The translations under genes and the position numbers were made by a program. From the NCBI GenBank assembly GCA_016195265.1, contig JACPZW010000084.1:1-64000 (forward strand): a stretch of 64,000 bases of DNA, written 5' to 3'. This DNA is from Acidobacteriota bacterium (GTDB lineage: Bacteria; Acidobacteriota; Vicinamibacteria; Vicinamibacterales; CAVVIG01). A model generated the notes under the pieces. It had not been told where the DNA came from. It saw nothing but the letters and a program-made list of their open reading frames with translations, and searched no databases. This document shows positions 18,339 to 27,745 of the stretch, piece by piece. Each line of letters opens with the position of its first letter. Within the stretch, counting starts at the first letter, position 1.

Positions 18339-19706
18339 GTGATCGATTTCACGCTTCCCGAACTCGGCGAGAACATCGCCGCAGGCGATGTCCTCCGCAT
18401 CCTCGTCAAACTCGGCGACACGTTGGCGAAAGATCAGCCCGTGCTCGAGCTCGAGACCGACAAGGCGACGATCGAAGTGCCCTCGTCGGTGGCCGGCCAG
18501 GTGAAGGAAATCAAGGTCAAGGCCGGCGACAAGGTAAAGGTCGGCCAGGCGATTCTCTCGGTCGAGGACGGAGGCGCAGCCGGCGCATCGGCGCCCGCGC
18601 CTAAGGCCGCGGCGGTCAAGCCGGCGCCCGCGGCAGCTGCTCCGCCTCCGCCTCCGCCTCCAGCTGCACCGGCGGAACCCGCACCGCGCCAGGACAAGGT
18701 CGTGGACATCAGCCGCGGCGCGCGCTCGGCGGCCGAGCCCGTCGTCAGCTCGGAATTTCCGCCCGCGCCGGCCGCGCCGTCGGTCCGCCGCATGGCGCGC
18801 GAGCTGGGTGTGGACATCAATCAGGTGCCGGGCACCGAAGCCGGCGGCCGCATTTCGGTCGAGGACGTGAAAGCGCATGCCAAGCGGCTGCTCGCCGGCG
18901 CGAGCCGCGGCGTCGGCGGCGCGGCGCCGGTCACCCCTGGCAGTACCGTCCAGCTGCCCGATTTCTCACGTTGGGGTGAGATCGAGCGCCAGCCGATGCG
19001 GGCGGTGCGCCGCAAGACCGCCGAGCATCTGAGCGCGGCGTGGGCGACGATTCCACACGTCACGCAGTGCGATCTCGCCGACGTGACGGGGCTCGAGGAA
19101 CTGCGCAAGAAGTACACGAAGCAGGTCGAGGCGGCGGGCGGCAATCTCACGATCACGGCGATCGCCACGAAGATCGTTGCCTCAGCGCTGCGCGTCTTCC
19201 CGCAGTTCAACGCGTCGATCGATTTCGGCGCCGACGAAATCATCCTCAAGAAGTACGTCAACATCGGCATCGCCGTGGACACCGATCGCGGATTGCTGGT
19301 GCCGGTGATCCGCGACGCCGACCGCAAGAACATCCTCCAGTTGTCGGTGGAACTCAGCCAGCTCTCCGAAAAGGCGCGGACGCGCAAGATCGCGCTCGAG
19401 GAGATGCAGGGCGGCTGCTTCAGCATCTCGAACCTGGGCGGCATCGGCGGCACCTACTTCACGCCGATCGTCAACGCGCCGGAAGTGGCGATCCTCGGCA
19501 TCTCGCGCGCGCGGATGGAGCCGGTCTACTACAAAGACGGCGCGGCGGGGCGGAGCCCCGCAAACGGAGCGTTTGTTCCGCGGCTGATGCTCCCGCTCTC
19601 GCTGTCCTACGACCATCGCGTCGTCGACGGCGCCGACGGGATCCGGTTTCTCCGCTGGGTCGTCCAAGCCCTTGAGGAGCCCTTTGTCCTCGCGCTGCAG
19701 GGCTAG
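18339..19706 (+). CDS. aceF: Pyruvate dehydrogenase E2, dihydrolipoamide acetyltransferase
   Basis: A 455-residue E2 with one lipoyl domain. Residues 1-78 are the lipoyl domain with the modified lysine in ETDKATIEVPS. Residues 85-125 are an Ala/Pro linker with a seven-proline run, residues about 145-180 the E1/E3-binding domain (VRRMARELGVDINQVPGTEAGGRI), and 215-455 the catalytic domain ending in SYDHRVVDGADG with the active-site His. The start is GTG at 18339 after a hairpin dyad. A palindromic insert at 19545-19574 adds about ten residues (AAGRSPANGA) just before FVPRLMLPLSLSYDH, a place where homologues are shorter. lipA at 28511 can supply the lipoyl group. Confidence 0.96.
   Translation: MIDFTLPELGENIAAGDVLRILVKLGDTLAKDQPVLELETDKATIEVPSSVAGQVKEIKVKAGDKVKVGQAILSVEDGGAAGASAPAPKAAAVKPAPAAAAPPPPPPPAAPAEPAPRQDKVVDISRGARSAAEPVVSSEFPPAPAAPSVRRMARELGVDINQVPGTEAGGRISVEDVKAHAKRLLAGASRGVGGAAPVTPGSTVQLPDFSRWGEIERQPMRAVRRKTAEHLSAAWATIPHVTQCDLADVTGLEELRKKYTKQVEAAGGNLTITAIATKIVASALRVFPQFNASIDFGADEIILKKYVNIGIAVDTDRGLLVPVIRDADRKNILQLSVELSQLSEKARTRKIALEEMQGGCFSISNLGGIGGTYFTPIVNAPEVAILGISRARMEPVYYKDGAAGRSPANGAFVPRLMLPLSLSYDHRVVDGADGIRFLRWVVQALEEPFVLALQG
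19545..19574. repeat. Palindromic insert in frame in aceF
   Basis: GCGGGGC-GGA-GCCCCGC (19545-19561) is followed at once by AAACG-GAG-CGTTT (19562-19574). The two perfect hairpins are in frame and add about ten residues to a loop of the E2 catalytic domain. Confidence 0.7.
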
Positions 19707-19737
19707 ATCCGGGCGACCGTGCCAATTCCAGCGCCTT

Positions 19738-19814
19738 TGGCCACGAAGTCACGAAACCACGAAGAGGAGATCACCATGTTTGTCTTCTTCGTGTCTTCGT
19801 GTTTTCGTGGTTGC
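19738..19814. repeat. Dyad of CCACGAAGTCACGAAACCACG / CGTGTCTTCGTG between aceF and lpdA
   Basis: A long imperfect inverted repeat of CACGAAG-type units and their complement fills most of the 119-base aceF-lpdA gap. No gene lies in it. It could act as an mRNA hairpin within the operon. Confidence 0.8.
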
Positions 19815-19825
19815 ATTTCCCAGAC

Positions 19826-21262
19826 ATGACATCAGTCCAGCTTGTGGTTGTCGGCGGCGGGCCGGGAGGCTATGCCGCCGCGTTTCTCGCCGCGGACCTC
19901 GGCCTCAGCGTGGCGCTCGTCGATCCCGAAGCCAACCCGGGCGGCGTGTGCGTCTACCGCGGGTGCATTCCCTCGAAGGCCCTGCTGCACGTCGCCAAAC
20001 TCGTCGACGAATCGCGTCACGCGAAGGCGTGGGGCATCGAGTTCGGCGAGCCGAAGATCGACCTCGCCAAGCTGCGCGAGTTCAAGAACGCCGTCGTCGG
20101 CCGGCTGACGCGCGGCACCGGACAGCTCGTCAAGCATCGCAAGGTCCAGTACCTCCAGGGCTGGGCCGAGATTGTCGACGCGCACAGTTTGAAGGTGTCG
20201 CTGACGAGCGGCGCGGTCGAATCCGTCCAGTTCGAGCACGCGATTCTCGCGACGGGCTCGGTGCCGGCTATGCCGCCGATGCTCAGGCTGGACGACCCGC
20301 GCGTGATGGACTCGACCGGCGCGCTCGAACTGCCCGACATTCCCAAGTCCCTGCTCGTTGTCGGCGGCGGATACATCGGCCTCGAACTCGGCAGCGTCTA
20401 TGCCGCGCTCGGCAGCGCCGTGACGGTCGTCGAGATGACGCCCGGCCTGTTGCCTGGTGCCGATCGGGATCTGGTTGACGTCCTCGCGCGCCGCATCACG
20501 CAGACGATGAAGGGCGTGCTGCTCGAGACGAGCGTGGTGAGGATGAAGGCGGAGGCCACGGGCATCCGCGTCACGTTTGAGAGTATGGGCGCCGCCGCTC
20601 GCGGCGGCGCCGGTAATGACCAGCTCTTCGATCGAGTGCTCGTCTCCGTCGGCCGCCGGCCCAATTCGAAGATCCCGGGTCTCGAGCGCACGCAGGTCCA
20701 GGTCGATCAGCGCGGCTTCATCATGGTCGACGAGCAGCGACGCACGCACGAGCCGTCCATCTTCGCCATCGGCGACGTCGTCGGCGAGCCGATGCTCGCG
20801 CACAAGGCGTCGCACGAAGGGCGCGTCGCCGTCGAAGTCATCGCCGGCGAGAACGTGGCGTTCGCGCCGCGCGCGATCCCGGCGGTCGTGTTCACCGATC
20901 CCGAGCTGGCCTGGTGTGGGCTGACGGAAGCGCAGGCCGCGAAGGGGAATCGCGCGGTCACGATCGCGAAGTTTCCGTGGGCGGCGTCGGGCCGCGCGAT
21001 CACGCTCGATCGCACCGATGGTCTCACGAAGCTCGTGATCGATCCGGAGAGCGAACGGCTGCTCGGCGTCGGCCTTGTCGGTCCCGGCGCAGGCGAGCTG
21101 ATCGCGGAAGGCGCCCTGGCGATCGAGATGGGCGCGAACGCGACGGACCTCAAGCTCACGATCCATCCGCATCCGACGCTCACCGAAACGATGATGGAGT
21201 CGGCCGAAGTGTTCTTCGGCCAGGCAACGCACGTCTATAAGCCGAGAAAAGTGAAAACGTAG
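19826..21262 (+). CDS. lpdA: Dihydrolipoamide dehydrogenase (E3)
   Basis: A 478-residue flavoprotein that reoxidises the dihydrolipoyl group with NAD+. The FAD site is VVVGGGPGGYAAA, the redox disulfide is C-x4-C in GGVCVYRGCIPSK, the NAD site is VVGGGYIGLELGSVYAALG, and the C-terminal HPHPTLTE carries the base His. The ATG at 19826 starts at the FAD strand. It completes the aceE-aceF-lpdA set. A perfect 11-base-arm palindrome at 20588-20611 adds a Gly/Ala stretch (MGAAARGGAG) in a loop before the VLVSVGRRPN block. Confidence 0.96.
   Translation: MTSVQLVVVGGGPGGYAAAFLAADLGLSVALVDPEANPGGVCVYRGCIPSKALLHVAKLVDESRHAKAWGIEFGEPKIDLAKLREFKNAVVGRLTRGTGQLVKHRKVQYLQGWAEIVDAHSLKVSLTSGAVESVQFEHAILATGSVPAMPPMLRLDDPRVMDSTGALELPDIPKSLLVVGGGYIGLELGSVYAALGSAVTVVEMTPGLLPGADRDLVDVLARRITQTMKGVLLETSVVRMKAEATGIRVTFESMGAAARGGAGNDQLFDRVLVSVGRRPNSKIPGLERTQVQVDQRGFIMVDEQRRTHEPSIFAIGDVVGEPMLAHKASHEGRVAVEVIAGENVAFAPRAIPAVVFTDPELAWCGLTEAQAAKGNRAVTIAKFPWAASGRAITLDRTDGLTKLVIDPESERLLGVGLVGPGAGELIAEGALAIEMGANATDLKLTIHPHPTLTETMMESAEVFFGQATHVYKPRKVKT
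20588..20611. repeat. Perfect palindrome in frame in lpdA
   Basis: GGCGCCGCCGC, loop TC, then GCGGCGGCGCC: 11-base perfect arms in a surface loop of E3. In GC-rich coding DNA chance is a real alternative, but the perfection and the non-conserved Ala/Gly/Arg product fit the other in-frame inserts. Confidence 0.5.
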
Positions 21263-21272
21263 AACGTAGCTT

Positions 21273-21467
21273 TTAGCTTTCCGCCCTCGTCACCAGTCCG
21301 GCCGTGGTCCACCGGAGGAAATCCGACGCGACCAGCCGCTCGATGACGACGCGGCACGTCTCGTACTCGAGTCCCCACAGTCTCGTCGCCTGAGCCGGCG
21401 TCAGCCGCAGCCCCGGCATCTCGAGAAACTCCTCGCGCACCCGCCAGACGACTCGTTCTAGTTCCAT
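21273..21467 (-). CDS. Small winged-helix-like protein, function unknown
   Basis: A 64-residue protein (74 if a GTG at 21497 is used). It reads as compact helices, RVREEFLEMPGLRLTPAQATRLWGL then ETCRVVIERLVASDFLRWTTAGLVTR, which fits a minimal winged helix (helix-turn-helix and a two-strand wing). I have the impression of similar orphan proteins in Acidobacteria but know no assigned role. It converges with lpdA (10 bases apart) and diverges from the NifA-like activator across a spacer with a perfect 12-base inverted repeat, so control of that promoter is a reasonable guess. No clear Shine-Dalgarno sequence is seen for either start. Confidence 0.65.
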   Translation of the reverse strand: MELERVVWRVREEFLEMPGLRLTPAQATRLWGLEYETCRVVIERLVASDFLRWTTAGLVTRAES

Positions 21468-21580
21468 GCGGGATCTGGCCAGCAAAATGCAGTCCACTTG
21501 GGCGGCGCGCGGGCAGCTGGTCTGATCCTCGGAATTCCTGCGGAATTCGCTTGATCGGGCCGCCCGCGCCGGGCGGTTTC

Positions 21581-21634
21581 ATGTCTGCTCAGACATTTAT
21601 GTTACAAGCACATAGTGATCGCACATAAATGTCT
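21581..21634. promoter_or_regulatory. Operator-like inverted repeats (AGACATTTATGT / ACATAAATGTCT)
   Basis: AGACATTTATGT at 21591-21602 and its exact complement at 21623-21634 are separated by 20 bases. The left arm overlaps a second palindrome ATGTCTG-CT-CAGACAT at 21581-21596. The tract is AT-rich in a very GC-rich region and lies between two divergent genes, as expected for a regulator binding site. Confidence 0.6.
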
Positions 21635-21687
21635 CACACACGTCAGACGCACAGGCCGGCGGATAGTCCGCATCACAACAAAATTGT

Positions 21688-21693
21688 TTGACA
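21688..21693 (+). promoter_or_regulatory. Possible -35 (TTGACA) for the NifA-like gene
   Basis: A consensus TTGACA lies in an AT-rich stretch 33 bases before the ATG at 21721. GAATGT stands 18 bases downstream as a weak -10. A second in-frame ATG at 21730 has TAGGAT exactly 7 nt before it, so the true start may be there. Confidence 0.35.
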
Positions 21694-21720
21694 TCTGCCA
21701 CGTAGAGACGGGAATGTAGG

Positions 21721-23328
21721 ATGGAGACCATGGCTCGCGTCACGAGTACCCCCAGTACTGCCAGCGGCAGGCTGTCCGCGTCCGCGCCCCCGGCGCCGAT
21801 CGACGGGCCGGCGCGCGAAACCCGCCGCCTTTCGACGCTGCTCGAGCTCAGTCAGGCGCTCTCGGGCACGCTGAACCTCAAGGCCTCGCTCCACCGGGTC
21901 CTCGAGATTCTGGCCTCCCATTACGGCGCGGTGCGCGGCATCGTGTCGCTGCTGCATCCCGACGGCGAGCTCCGCGTCGAGGCGTCGGACGGCCTCGGCG
22001 ATCGATCCGGCGTGGTGACCTACCGGATGGGCGAGGGCATCACCGGCCGCGTCGTCCAGAGCGGCAAGCCGATCGTCGTCCCGCGCGTCAGCCGCGAGCC
22101 GACCTTTCTACATCGCGCGGCGCGCCGGCCCGAGCTGACGCACCAGGAGCTGAGCTTCATCTGCGTGCCGATCGTCCTCAACCGCCGCGCGGTGGGCGCG
22201 CTCGGCATCGATCTCAAGTTCAAGCCGGAGCGCACCTTCGATCGCACGGTCAAGTTTCTCGCGCTGGTCGCGTCGATGATCGCGCAGGCGATCAAGATCC
22301 ACCGGCTGATCGAGGAGGACAAGCGGCGGCTCGTCGACGAGAACACGCACCTGCGCCAGGAGCTGCGCGAGCGGTACGATTTCTCGAATTTCGTCGGCGC
22401 GAGCGGGCCGATGCGGCAGATCTTCGAGCAGGTGACGCAGGTCGCCGGCACGAACACGACCGTGCTGATCCGCGGCGAGTCGGGCACGGGCAAGGAGCTC
22501 ATCGCGCACGCGATTCACTACAGCTCGCTTCGCGCCAAGAAGCCGTTCGTCAAGGTGAGCTGCGCGGCGCTGCCCGACAGCCTGATCGAGTCCGAGCTCT
22601 TCGGCTACGAGAAAGGCGCGTTCACCGGCGCCGAGGCCCGCAAGAAGGGCCGCTTCGAGCTGGCCGAAGGCGGCACGCTGTTCCTCGACGAAATCGGCGA
22701 CATCAACCTGGCGACGCAGGTCAAGCTGCTGCGCGTCCTGCAGGAGCGGGAGTTCGAGCGCGTCGGCGGCACCGAGACGATCAAGACGAACGTCCGGGTG
22801 ATTGCCGCGACGAACAAGGATCTCGAAAAGGCCATCACCGCCGGCACGTTCCGCGAGGATCTCTATTACCGGCTCAACGTCTTCACCATGTTCGTGCCGC
22901 CGCTGCGCGAGCGGAAGGCCGACCTGCTGATGCTCGTCGATCACTTCCTCGAGAAGTTCTCGCGCGAGCACAAGCGCAGCATCAAGCGCATCTCGACGCC
23001 CGCGATCGACATGCTGGCCAGCTACCACTGGCCGGGCAACGTGCGCGAGCTCGAGAACACGCTCGAGCGCGCCGTGGTGATCTGCGACGGCGAGGTGATT
23101 CACGGGCACCACCTGCCGCCGTCACTGCAGACCGCCGAGGCGTCCGGCACGGTGACGCGCGTGTCGCTCAGCGACGCGGTCGGGGCGTACGAGAAAGACC
23201 TGATTCAGGACGCGCTCAAGACGACGCGCGGGAACCGGGCGAAGGCGGCGCGGCTGCTGGATTCCACCGAGCGCATCATTAACTACAAGGTGCGGCAGTA
23301 CGGCATCGACGCGAAGCGATTCAAGTAG
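21721..23328 (+). CDS. NifA-like sigma-54 activator (GAF-AAA+-Fis)
   Basis: A 535-residue enhancer-binding protein. Residues about 45-195 form a GAF sensor domain ([22 protein letters not shown]). Residues about 214-440 are the sigma-54 activating AAA+ domain with Walker A GESGTGKE at 252, the sigma-54 loop GAFTGA at 299-304 and Walker [12 protein letters not shown]. The C-terminal [25 protein letters not shown] is a Fis-type helix-turn-helix. Domain order matches NifA/FhlA, but no nitrogenase genes are near. It lies directly upstream of the cox genes and may activate them; no -24/-12 promoter was found there. The spacer on its 5' side carries an operator-like repeat. Confidence 0.9.
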   Translation: METMARVTSTPSTASGRLSASAPPAPIDGPARETRRLSTLLELSQALSGTLNLKASLHRVLEILASHYGAVRGIVSLLHPDGELRVEASDGLGDRSGVVTYRMGEGITGRVVQSGKPIVVPRVSREPTFLHRAARRPELTHQELSFICVPIVLNRRAVGALGIDLKFKPERTFDRTVKFLALVASMIAQAIKIHRLIEEDKRRLVDENTHLRQELRERYDFSNFVGASGPMRQIFEQVTQVAGTNTTVLIRGESGTGKELIAHAIHYSSLRAKKPFVKVSCAALPDSLIESELFGYEKGAFTGAEARKKGRFELAEGGTLFLDEIGDINLATQVKLLRVLQEREFERVGGTETIKTNVRVIAATNKDLEKAITAGTFREDLYYRLNVFTMFVPPLRERKADLLMLVDHFLEKFSREHKRSIKRISTPAIDMLASYHWPGNVRELENTLERAVVICDGEVIHGHHLPPSLQTAEASGTVTRVSLSDAVGAYEKDLIQDALKTTRGNRAKAARLLDSTERIINYKVRQYGIDAKRFK

Positions 23329-23414
23329 GGGGGAGCTTGCTACGCCCTGATGGGCAGGGAGGGCAGGTAGGGCGTGGCAGGGCGGGCAGGGCACGTGGGT
23401 GGGAGGCAGGTGGA

Positions 23415-23440
23415 GTAGGGCGGGTCCTTTCGGACCCGCC
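23415..23440. repeat. Single REP-like hairpin upstream of coxS
   Basis: One unit with a TAGG foot, GGCGGGTCC arms and a TTTC loop. It follows a G-rich run of GGGCAGG units (about 23355-23412). No second, inverted unit is present, unlike most other copies. Confidence 0.8.
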
Positions 23441-23505
23441 TTGACACTGGTAAGTGAATCACAGAGCATGAGCGCCCCACGTTGTTCCGGGAGGCGCTCG
23501 TGCCG

Positions 23506-23971
<466 letters not shown>

Positions 23972-23979
<8 letters not shown>

Positions 23980-26308
23980 TCCCAACACGACGCCCTACGT
24001 CGGCCGCGCGATGAAGCGCATCGAGGATCCGCGCCTGATTCGGGGCGAGGGCACCTACACCGACGATCTGCGACTGCCCGGCATGGTGCACGCCGCGATC
24101 CTGCGCAGTCCGCACGCGCACGCGCGCATCAGGAAGATCGACACGACCGCGGCCAAGGCGATTCCCGGCGTCGTCGCCGTTCTGACCGGCGCCGACGTCA
24201 ACGCGTCGTGCGGCCTCGTGCCGTGCGCCGCCGCGATTCCCGATCTCAAGGCGCCCAAGCACACGGTGCTCGCGGGCGATCGCGTCTATTTCGTCGGGCA
24301 CGCGGTGGCGGTGGCCGTCGCGTCCGATCCGTACATCGCGCGCGACGCGATCGAGGCGATCGACGTCGACTACGATCCGCTGCCGGTCGTCACGAATGCC
24401 GAAGACGCCGTGAAGATCGGCTCGCCGCTCACGCACCCGGACCTCGGTTCGAACGTCGCCTACACGCACAACGTTTCGGGCGGCGGCAACATCGACGAGG
24501 CGTTCCGCAAAGCGGATCGCATCGTCAAGCACCGCCTGTATCACCAGCGGCTGACGCCGATGCCGATAGAGCCGCGCGGCGTCGTGGCCTCGTACCACAC
24601 CGGCGAGGGCACGCTGACGCTGTGGACGGCGACGCAGATTCCGCATCTCATCCGCACGCTGCTGCCGGGCATGATCGGCGTGCCGGAAAACAAGATGCGG
24701 ATTGTCGCGCCGGAAGTCGGCGGCGGTTTTGGCGCCAAGCTGAACGTGTACCCGGAGGAGGCGCTGATCGCGCACCTCGCGATGCGCCTCCACACGCCGG
24801 TGAAGTGGATCGAGTCGCGGCGGGACAACGCGGCCGCGACGATTCACGGCCGCGATCAGGTGGGCGAGTACGAAGTCGCCGTCAAGAACGACGGGACGAT
24901 CCTCGGCCTCAAGTCGAAGACGATCGCCGATCTCGGGTCGTACCTGCAGCTGCTCACGCCGGCGGTGCCGACGCTGACCGGCCTCGTGCTGACGGGCTGC
25001 TACACGATTCCCGCGGTCAAGATGGAGATCGTCGGCGTCTACACCAACAAGATGGCGACCGACGCGTATCGCGGCGCCGGCCGGCCCGAAGCCACGTACC
25101 TGATCGAGCGGCTGATGGACGTCGTTGCGCAGGAGCTGAAGATCGATCGCCTCGATCTCCGGCTGAAGCATTTCCCGGCGCCGGGCGACTTTCCGTTCCC
25201 GACGTCCTGTGGCCTCGTCTACGACAGCGGCAACTACGCCGCGGCGCTGACGAAGGCCAAGCAGCTGGCGAACTGGGACCAGCTCCTGAAAGATCGCGCG
25301 GCCGCGCGGGCGGCCGGGAAGCTGTCCGGCATCGGCGTCTCGACCTACGTCGAGATCTGCGCGATGGGACCATCGAAAGCGATGCCGGCGGGCGGCTGGG
25401 AGTGGGGCTGCGTCCGCATGGAGATCTCCGCGAAGGTCACCGTGATCACCGGCGTGTCGCCGCACGGACAGGGCCAGGAGACGACGTTCGCGCAGATCGT
25501 CGCCGATCGTGTCGGCGTGCCCATCGAAGATGTGGTGATCCTGCACGGCGACACGAGCGTCGCGCACTACGGGCGCGACACGTACGGCAGCCGCGGGACG
25601 GCGGTGGGCGGCACGGCGATCGTCATGTGCATCGACAAGATGATCGCGAAGGCAAAGACGCTCGCCGCGCACCTGTTCGAGACGACCTCGGACCACGTCG
25701 TCTTCGAGAATGGCAGGTTCACGTCACCCGGTGTGACCAATCGGGTGATCACGTGGCCTGAACTCGCCGGCGAGTTCTACGTCGCGAAGAACCTGCCGCC
25801 CGGTCTCGAGCCCGGACTCGAGGCGTCGAGCTTCTTCGAGCCGCAGAATTTCACGTTCCCGTTCGGCACGCACATCTGTGCCGTCGACCTCGATCGCGAC
25901 ACCGGCCACGTGAAGATCACGAAGTACGTCGCGGTCGACGACTGCGGGCCGCAGATCAATCCGCTGATTGTCGAAGGGCAGGTGCAGGGCGGCATCGCGC
26001 ACTCGATCGGCCAGGTCCTCTTCGAGCAGACAATCTACAACGAAGACGGCCAGCTCGTAACGGGCGAGTTCATGGATTACGCGATTCCGCGCGCGCACGA
26101 CATCCCGGACTACATCCTCGGAAGCACCGTGACGCCGTCGCCGATCAACCCGCTCGGCGTCAAGGGCGTCGGCGAGGCCGGCACGATCGGCGCGACGCCG
26201 GCGATCGCCAACGCCGTGATGGACGCGCTCGAACCGCTCGGCATCACCCATATGAATCTGCCGATGACGCCGGAGAAGGTGTGGCAGGCGATCAAAACTA
26301 AGACGTGA
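23972..26308 (+). CDS. coxL: Molybdenum hydroxylase large subunit, CoxL form II type
   Basis: A 778-residue molybdopterin-binding subunit of the xanthine oxidase / aerobic CO dehydrogenase family. VGRAMKRIEDPRLIRGEGTYTDDL opens the family, APEVGGGFGAKLNVYPEE is a cofactor-binding loop, and GVGEAGTIGATPAIANA holds the catalytic Glu. The active-site loop is AYRGAGR at 365-371. True CO-oxidising form I enzymes have AYRCSFR, whose Cys binds the Cu-Mo site; that Cys is absent here, so CO oxidation should not be assumed and an aldehyde or N-heterocycle is possible. The GTG at 23972 overlaps the coxS stop by eight bases. Confidence 0.92.
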
Positions 26309-26372
26309 AAAGTGAAAACTGAAAACTGAAGAGACGGAACCAAGAACACCCTGAACCTTGAACCCTGAACCA
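26306..26372. repeat. Simple repeats (GTGAAAACTGAAAACTG; CCCTGAACC units) in coxL-coxM spacer
   Basis: The 74-base gap carries reiterated GTGAAAACTGAAAACTG followed by ACCCTGAACCTTGAACCCTGAACC. There is no gene. A Shine-Dalgarno AGGAG follows just before coxM. The GAAAACTG unit recurs at 44296-44328. Confidence 0.75.
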
Positions 26373-26382
26373 GGAGCGAACG

Positions 26383-27225
26383 ATGTTTCCCGCTCATTTC
26401 GACTACGTCCGGCCGGCGACGGTCGAGGAAGCCGTCAAGCTTCTCGCGAAACACGGCGACGATGCCAAGCTGCTGACGGGCGGGCACAGCCTGATTCCCG
26501 CGATGAAGCTGCGGCTCGCGCGGCCGCAGGTTGTCGTGGACATCGGCCGCATCGCGAACCTCAGCTACATCCGCGAGACCGGCGGCGCGATCGCCATCGG
26601 CGCCATGACGACGCACGCGGACATCGAGGCGTCGAAGACGCTGCGCGACAAGAGCCCGCTGCTCGCCGAAACGGCGTCGCACATCGGCGACGCGCAGGTG
26701 CGCAACAAGGGCACGATCGGCGGCAGCCTGGTGCACGCCGACCCGGCCGCCGACTATCCCGCGTCGATCCTCGCGCTCGACGCCGAGATCGACGTCGTCG
26801 GGCCGCGCGGCAAGCGGACGATCAAGGCCGTGGACTTCTTCGTCGATCTTCTGCAGTCGGCGGTGGCCGCTGACGAGATCGTGACCGAGATTCGCGTGCC
26901 GGCGACCGCGAAGACCGTCGCCTACGTAAAGACCGAGCAGAAGGCGAGCGGGTTCGCGCTGGCGGGCGCGGCCGTCGTCATCGGACCGGGCGGCGTTCGC
27001 GTCGGCATCACCGGCGTCGCGGCGACGGCCTACCGCGCCGCGGGTGTCGAGAAAGCGCTGGCGGGCCAGACGTCATTGACGCCCGATCTGATCGCGCGCG
27101 CGTCGGCGCAGGCCGCGGCCGGTGTGGACGCGCTGGGCGACATCCACGCGTCTCCGGAATTCCGCGCGCACCTCGCGCAGGTGAACACGCGGCGCGCGAT
27201 CGAGAAAGCGCTGACGCGGGCCTGA
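26383..27225 (+). CDS. coxM: Molybdenum hydroxylase FAD-binding medium subunit
   Basis: A 280-residue FAD subunit. FDYVRPATVEEAVKLLAKHGDDAKLLTGGHSLIP opens the domain, with TGGHSL contacting the flavin. IGDAQVRNKGTIGGSLVHADPAADYP is the second FAD-binding block. The C-terminal about 100 residues are the CO-dehydrogenase flavoprotein C domain. It takes electrons from the Mo centre through coxS and passes them to an unknown acceptor. The start ATG follows AGGAGCGA. It is part of the S-L-M-G cluster, with simple-repeat spacers on both sides. Confidence 0.94.
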   Translation: MFPAHFDYVRPATVEEAVKLLAKHGDDAKLLTGGHSLIPAMKLRLARPQVVVDIGRIANLSYIRETGGAIAIGAMTTHADIEASKTLRDKSPLLAETASHIGDAQVRNKGTIGGSLVHADPAADYPASILALDAEIDVVGPRGKRTIKAVDFFVDLLQSAVAADEIVTEIRVPATAKTVAYVKTEQKASGFALAGAAVVIGPGGVRVGITGVAATAYRAAGVEKALAGQTSLTPDLIARASAQAAAGVDALGDIHASPEFRAHLAQVNTRRAIEKALTRA

Positions 27226-27310
27226 AATTGCGGATTGCGGAGTGCGGAATGCGGATTGGGAGATCGCCGCGGGTTCGCTCGAGCGTGCGGTCCGCAATCC
27301 TCAATCCGCA
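27226..27310. repeat. Dyad of TTGCGGATTGCGGAG / GTCCGCAATCCTCAATCCGCAAT between coxM and coxG
   Basis: GCGGATTGCGGAGTGCGGAATGCGGATT units on the left pair with GGTCCGCAATCCTCAATCCGC on the right, with a GC-rich centre, making a long hairpin that ends directly at the coxG ATG. It would hide the translation start, and no Shine-Dalgarno is visible. Confidence 0.8.
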
Positions 27311-27745
27311 ATGAAACTGACGCTCTCGTCCACCGTTCCTGCCGATCCTTCCCGCGTCTTTGCGGCGTTGACCGATCCCGAGGTCCTGCGCCGGACCATC
27401 CCCGGCTGCGAAACGCTGACCGCGACCGGTCCGGATGCGTACGAAGCCACGCTCAAGATCGGCGTGGCCGGCCTCAAGGGCACGTACACGGGCAAGGCCG
27501 CGATCACCGATCAGCGGCCGCCCGAGCGGCTGACGCTGAGCTTCGAAGGCAAGGGCGGACCCGGATTCGTCCGCGGGTCCGCGGCGATCACCCTGACCGC
27601 CGACGGCGACGCGACGCGCGTCGACTGCGCGGCCGACGTCCACGTCGGCGGCCTCATCGCGGCGATCGGATCGCGGCTGGTGGACGCGGCCGCGCGCAAA
27701 CTCGCCGACGACTTCTTCCGCCAGATCGGCAGCGCGTTACCGTAG
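27311..27745 (+). CDS. coxG: CoxG-type SRPBCC protein
   Basis: A 144-residue START/SRPBCC-fold protein of the CoxG family. MKLTLSSTVPADPSRVFAALTDPEVLRRTIPGCE is the diagnostic beginning, and GLIAAIGSRLVDAAARKLADDFF is the long C-terminal helix. CoxG proteins accompany aerobic CO dehydrogenase-type enzymes and are thought to help recruit or mature them at the membrane, or to carry quinone; the role in a form II cluster is unknown. The ATG at 27311 is the first after the spacer dyad. Its 3' end overlaps the convergent HExxH gene by nine bases. Confidence 0.92.
   Translation: MKLTLSSTVPADPSRVFAALTDPEVLRRTIPGCETLTATGPDAYEATLKIGVAGLKGTYTGKAAITDQRPPERLTLSFEGKGGPGFVRGSAAITLTADGDATRVDCAADVHVGGLIAAIGSRLVDAAARKLADDFFRQIGSALP

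Noticed and set aside
23329-23505. Sigma-54 (-24/-12) promoter before coxS for the NifA-like activator.
   Set aside because: No TGGCAC-N5-TTGC-type match is visible; the spacer is mostly G-rich repeats and a REP unit.
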